Shown here in pieces: positions 3,980-6,152 of a DNA stretch of 6,152 nucleotides. The stretch lies in assembly GCA_021798635.1 (NCBI GenBank), contig JAJZGH010000267.1, forward strand, positions 1 through 6,152, read 5' to 3'. A program made the position numbers and the translations under genes. How positions within the stretch are numbered: the first letter of the stretch is position 1; every line of letters begins with the position of its first letter. This DNA comes from Planctomycetota bacterium. GTDB lineage: Bacteria; Planctomycetota; Phycisphaerae; WQYP01. Below the pieces are notes generated by a model. That model was not told where the DNA came from. It did no database searches and worked only from the letters and a program-made list of their open reading frames with translations.

Positions 3980-6152
3980 ATGCGCAGTGTCTTGGTCGGC
4001 GGGATACGCTTTGGTGCGGGGCGGTCGAATGTATTGGCTGCCTTGCTTGGGATGGTACTGTGTGCCGCAACGTCGGGTGCCGCCGTCGCTACTTCTGTGT
4101 CGCAGGCGGCGTGGAAAATCGTTTCTAAAATATCGGGTGTTCGCACACATGCGCCCAGCCACGCGCCGGCGAATAATTTTCCGGATGGGCCGCTGCTTGG
4201 TAATGGCAGCGTCGGGGTGGCGATTCAGGGGCGCAATACGGATCATATTGCCATGTACATCGGGCGCGAGGATTTCTGGAGCGTATTGCGCGGACGCATT
4301 ATGCCGGTGGGGCGGCTTAGTTTGTCCATTCCCGCATTGCATAACGGAAATTATCTGACGCGCGAAAATATCGGTCCCGCGGATGTTGTGGGGAATTTTA
4401 CTACCAACACGGGGCACGATTTGCAGTTTAAATCATGGGTGGCAACTCCGGAAAATCTTCTGGTTATGCAACTGCATAACAGCGGCCGCCAGCCTTTGGT
4501 TATTCGCCCGAAATTATTGGATGCCTGGGGCACTGCCGGCGCGGCGGGAATGTCCGGCAACAGCGGTAGAATAAACTATCTGCGTGTATCACCTGATACG
4601 GTTGATGCGCGAATGGGTATGCCCAGCGGGCGTGATCCGGCGGGGCCATTTCATGGGGTGATCGCCGACGTAAGGGTGTTACCAAAGGCGGTTGCCGCAG
4701 GAATGCTGGGTGACATGCCGGCAGCTGCGCAGGCGGTGCCGTCGGGTACGCGGTTTGCATTTTTAACACGCCCTGTCAGCCGCAACGATCATCCCCGCGG
4801 CCACTCAACGCACGTTGACTGCGGCAATCTGGTGATGCCTCAGCAGGTGTTTACCGTCTCGGCATGGGTTTATCCGAGATCCGCCACGGGCGCAGAGGCG
4901 ATTTTCAGCGCCATGACCAGTGATACCTGGCAACATTGGGGGCAACCGGGACCCAATCCGCCGCAGATTTCTTACGGGTTTACCTTTTCGACCATCAACG
5001 GAAAATTATCCGCGATGCTCAATCGCGTGCGGGTTACCGCGCCTGGAAGGTTGGCATTAAATCAGTGGTCCCATGTTGCAGCCATTTATGATGGTATGAG
5101 ACTTTCACTGGTGGTCAATGGCCAATCCGTGGCAGCCACGAATCAATTTCCCACGGCCGCGCAAGTTGTCGGCCCGCAGTGGGACTGGAATGCGATTCAC
5201 CCGGGCGATAAACAGATTGCTTTTAACGGTGCCTCCCCGGAAGGACTGCTGGCGTTCCGCATTATTGGCGGCAGTGTACGCGTTATGAACGCACGCGTAT
5301 CGCTGACGCTGCAACCCGGAGCTGATGCAACGATATTGGTATCCGTGCTGGATAACCGGGATGCAGCCCATTATCGCGCGGCATCATTAAAAATGCTCCA
5401 TGCCTTTAATTTGTCGGGCGTGGAGCAACTATGGAACCGGCATCTGGCATGGTGGAAGAACTTCTGGGGGCGATCCTATATTCACATAGCCAATAAGCCC
5501 ATTGAGAATTTCTGGTATGGTTCGTTGTATGTTTTTGCGTGCAGCAGCGCACCGGGACAAATTGCACCGGGATTGTGGGGTAATTTTGATACGTCGCCGC
5601 ACATGGGCTGGAATGGCGATTACACGCTGGATTATAATTATGAAGCCCCATACTGGGCGGCCTACCCGACCAATCATGTGGCACTGGCGGATAATTATGA
5701 TCAGGCTCTGCTGGATTGGATGCAGCGCGGGCATGGTTTGGCGCGGCATCGGCATTATCAGGGCTTGTTTTACTATTGCCACTTAAGCCCGCCGCCCGGC
5801 TGGAGCGCGGACGGCGCAAAAACACTTCGGCAGAAATCTGATGCGTTGTTCTCCTGTGTGGATTGCCTGCAACGCTGGCGTTACACCCGCAGTAAAGCTT
5901 ATGCACGGAAGGTATATCCATTTCTCCGCGGCGTGGCGCGGTTCTGGGATCATTACCTGGTGCTGAAGAATGGCATATACATAGACTTTAACGACGCCGC
6001 CGATGAATTGCATTCGCCCCATGACGTAAACCCGGCGACCAGCATCGCCTTTTTACGGATGCTGTATTCCGGGCTGCTGGATATGAATCATAGCCTGCAA
6101 TTAAATGACCCGGATGCGGGGCAGTGGCGACATATCCTCGCGCATTTAAGTC
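3980..6152 (+). CDS. Secreted glycoside hydrolase, GH95-like (alpha/alpha)6 barrel, with LamG insertion (partial, runs off the right edge)
   Basis: Likely removes sugars from plant or algal polysaccharide outside the cytoplasm; substrate not determinable. All 724 visible codons are open. A signal peptide is clear: arginines at 2, 10 and 15, hydrophobic VLAALLGMVLCAATSGAA (18-35), cleavage likely near 35-37. Residues 69-100 (DGPLLGNGSVGVAIQG, then IAMYIGREDFW) are the N-terminal beta-sandwich opening seen in GH95 and related sugar-degrading families. A LamG/concanavalin-like domain fills about 275-395 (FTVSAWVYP 291-299; NQWSHVAAIYDG, then LVVNGQSVA at 377-385). Beta-sandwich sequence resumes at about 420-458. 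The helical barrel starts near 480, with WNGDYTLDYNYEAPYW (544-559) and NH (565-566) matching the GH95 substrate-binding segment, and E676 in DAADELHSPHDVNP is a candidate catalytic acid. GH95 enzymes are about 750-900 aa, so roughly 100-300 residues may be missing at the right. Exact GH family is uncertain. Confidence 0.92.
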   Translation, partial: MRSVLVGGIRFGAGRSNVLAALLGMVLCAATSGAAVATSVSQAAWKIVSKISGVRTHAPSHAPANNFPDGPLLGNGSVGVAIQGRNTDHIAMYIGREDFWSVLRGRIMPVGRLSLSIPALHNGNYLTRENIGPADVVGNFTTNTGHDLQFKSWVATPENLLVMQLHNSGRQPLVIRPKLLDAWGTAGAAGMSGNSGRINYLRVSPDTVDARMGMPSGRDPAGPFHGVIADVRVLPKAVAAGMLGDMPAAAQAVPSGTRFAFLTRPVSRNDHPRGHSTHVDCGNLVMPQQVFTVSAWVYPRSATGAEAIFSAMTSDTWQHWGQPGPNPPQISYGFTFSTINGKLSAMLNRVRVTAPGRLALNQWSHVAAIYDGMRLSLVVNGQSVAATNQFPTAAQVVGPQWDWNAIHPGDKQIAFNGASPEGLLAFRIIGGSVRVMNARVSLTLQPGADATILVSVLDNRDAAHYRAASLKMLHAFNLSGVEQLWNRHLAWWKNFWGRSYIHIANKPIENFWYGSLYVFACSSAPGQIAPGLWGNFDTSPHMGWNGDYTLDYNYEAPYWAAYPTNHVALADNYDQALLDWMQRGHGLARHRHYQGLFYYCHLSPPPGWSADGAKTLRQKSDALFSCVDCLQRWRYTRSKAYARKVYPFLRGVARFWDHYLVLKNGIYIDFNDAADELHSPHDVNPATSIAFLRMLYSGLLDMNHSLQLNDPDAGQWRHILAHLS

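Noticed and set aside
3942..4358. Plus-strand ORF starting MDLVS in another frame over the glycosidase start
   Set aside because: Its product is Cys/Arg-rich with no recognisable domain, while the frame starting at 3980 has a ribosome binding site, signal peptide and glycosidase motifs. The shared MDLVS start with the gene at 421 looks like coincidence.
1..6152. CRISPR arrays, tRNA, rRNA, insertion sequences
   Set aside because: No spaced repeat array, no cloverleaf-like sequence, no transposase-like protein or terminal inverted repeats were seen on either strand.

Overview
The window looks like chromosomal DNA of a GC-rich, Gram-negative-type bacterium. The genes are tightly packed on the + strand, all four clear products carry N-terminal export or membrane segments, and the families present (DUF1573, MauE-type redox membrane protein, large secreted glycosidase with a LamG domain) are typical of environmental Planctomycetota (Phycisphaerae-like) and relatives. 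That taxonomic guess rests on protein style only and is not proven by any marker gene here.

Layout. Bases 1-146 may hold the 3' end of a gene entering from the left: frame 3 is open and encodes a short Ser/Thr/Gly/Pro-rich tail with three cysteines. Bases 147-420 are a non-coding leader with a G-rich run, a possible -10 box and a perfect 6-bp hairpin. Three genes follow, probably one operon. At 421-1644 is a secreted protein of about 407 residues with a LolA-like C-terminal pattern. At 1641-2717 is a membrane-anchored DUF1573 protein with a CGC motif, overlapping its predecessor by ATGA. At 2783-3817 is a MauE-type membrane protein fused to a periplasmic thioredoxin-like domain. A hairpin lies in the 65-bp gap before the third gene. 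Bases 3818-3979 are a regulatory-looking gap with two dyads, a triple 11-bp repeat and a weak promoter candidate. From 3980 to the right edge runs an uninterrupted gene for a secreted (alpha/alpha)6-barrel glycoside hydrolase related to GH95, with a LamG domain inserted in its N-terminal part. It has no stop inside the window.

How it fits together. The first three genes look like a cell-envelope module. The MauE-thioredoxin fusion has a CxC and a CxxC pair, both predicted on the periplasmic side, so it could pass electrons or disulfides to exported proteins. The CGC motif of the DUF1573 protein and the cysteine-containing tail upstream are candidate partners. This resembles in outline the peptide/DUF1573 loci known from Bacteroidota, but that link is inference. 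The glycoside hydrolase appears to be a separate, separately regulated unit for polysaccharide use.
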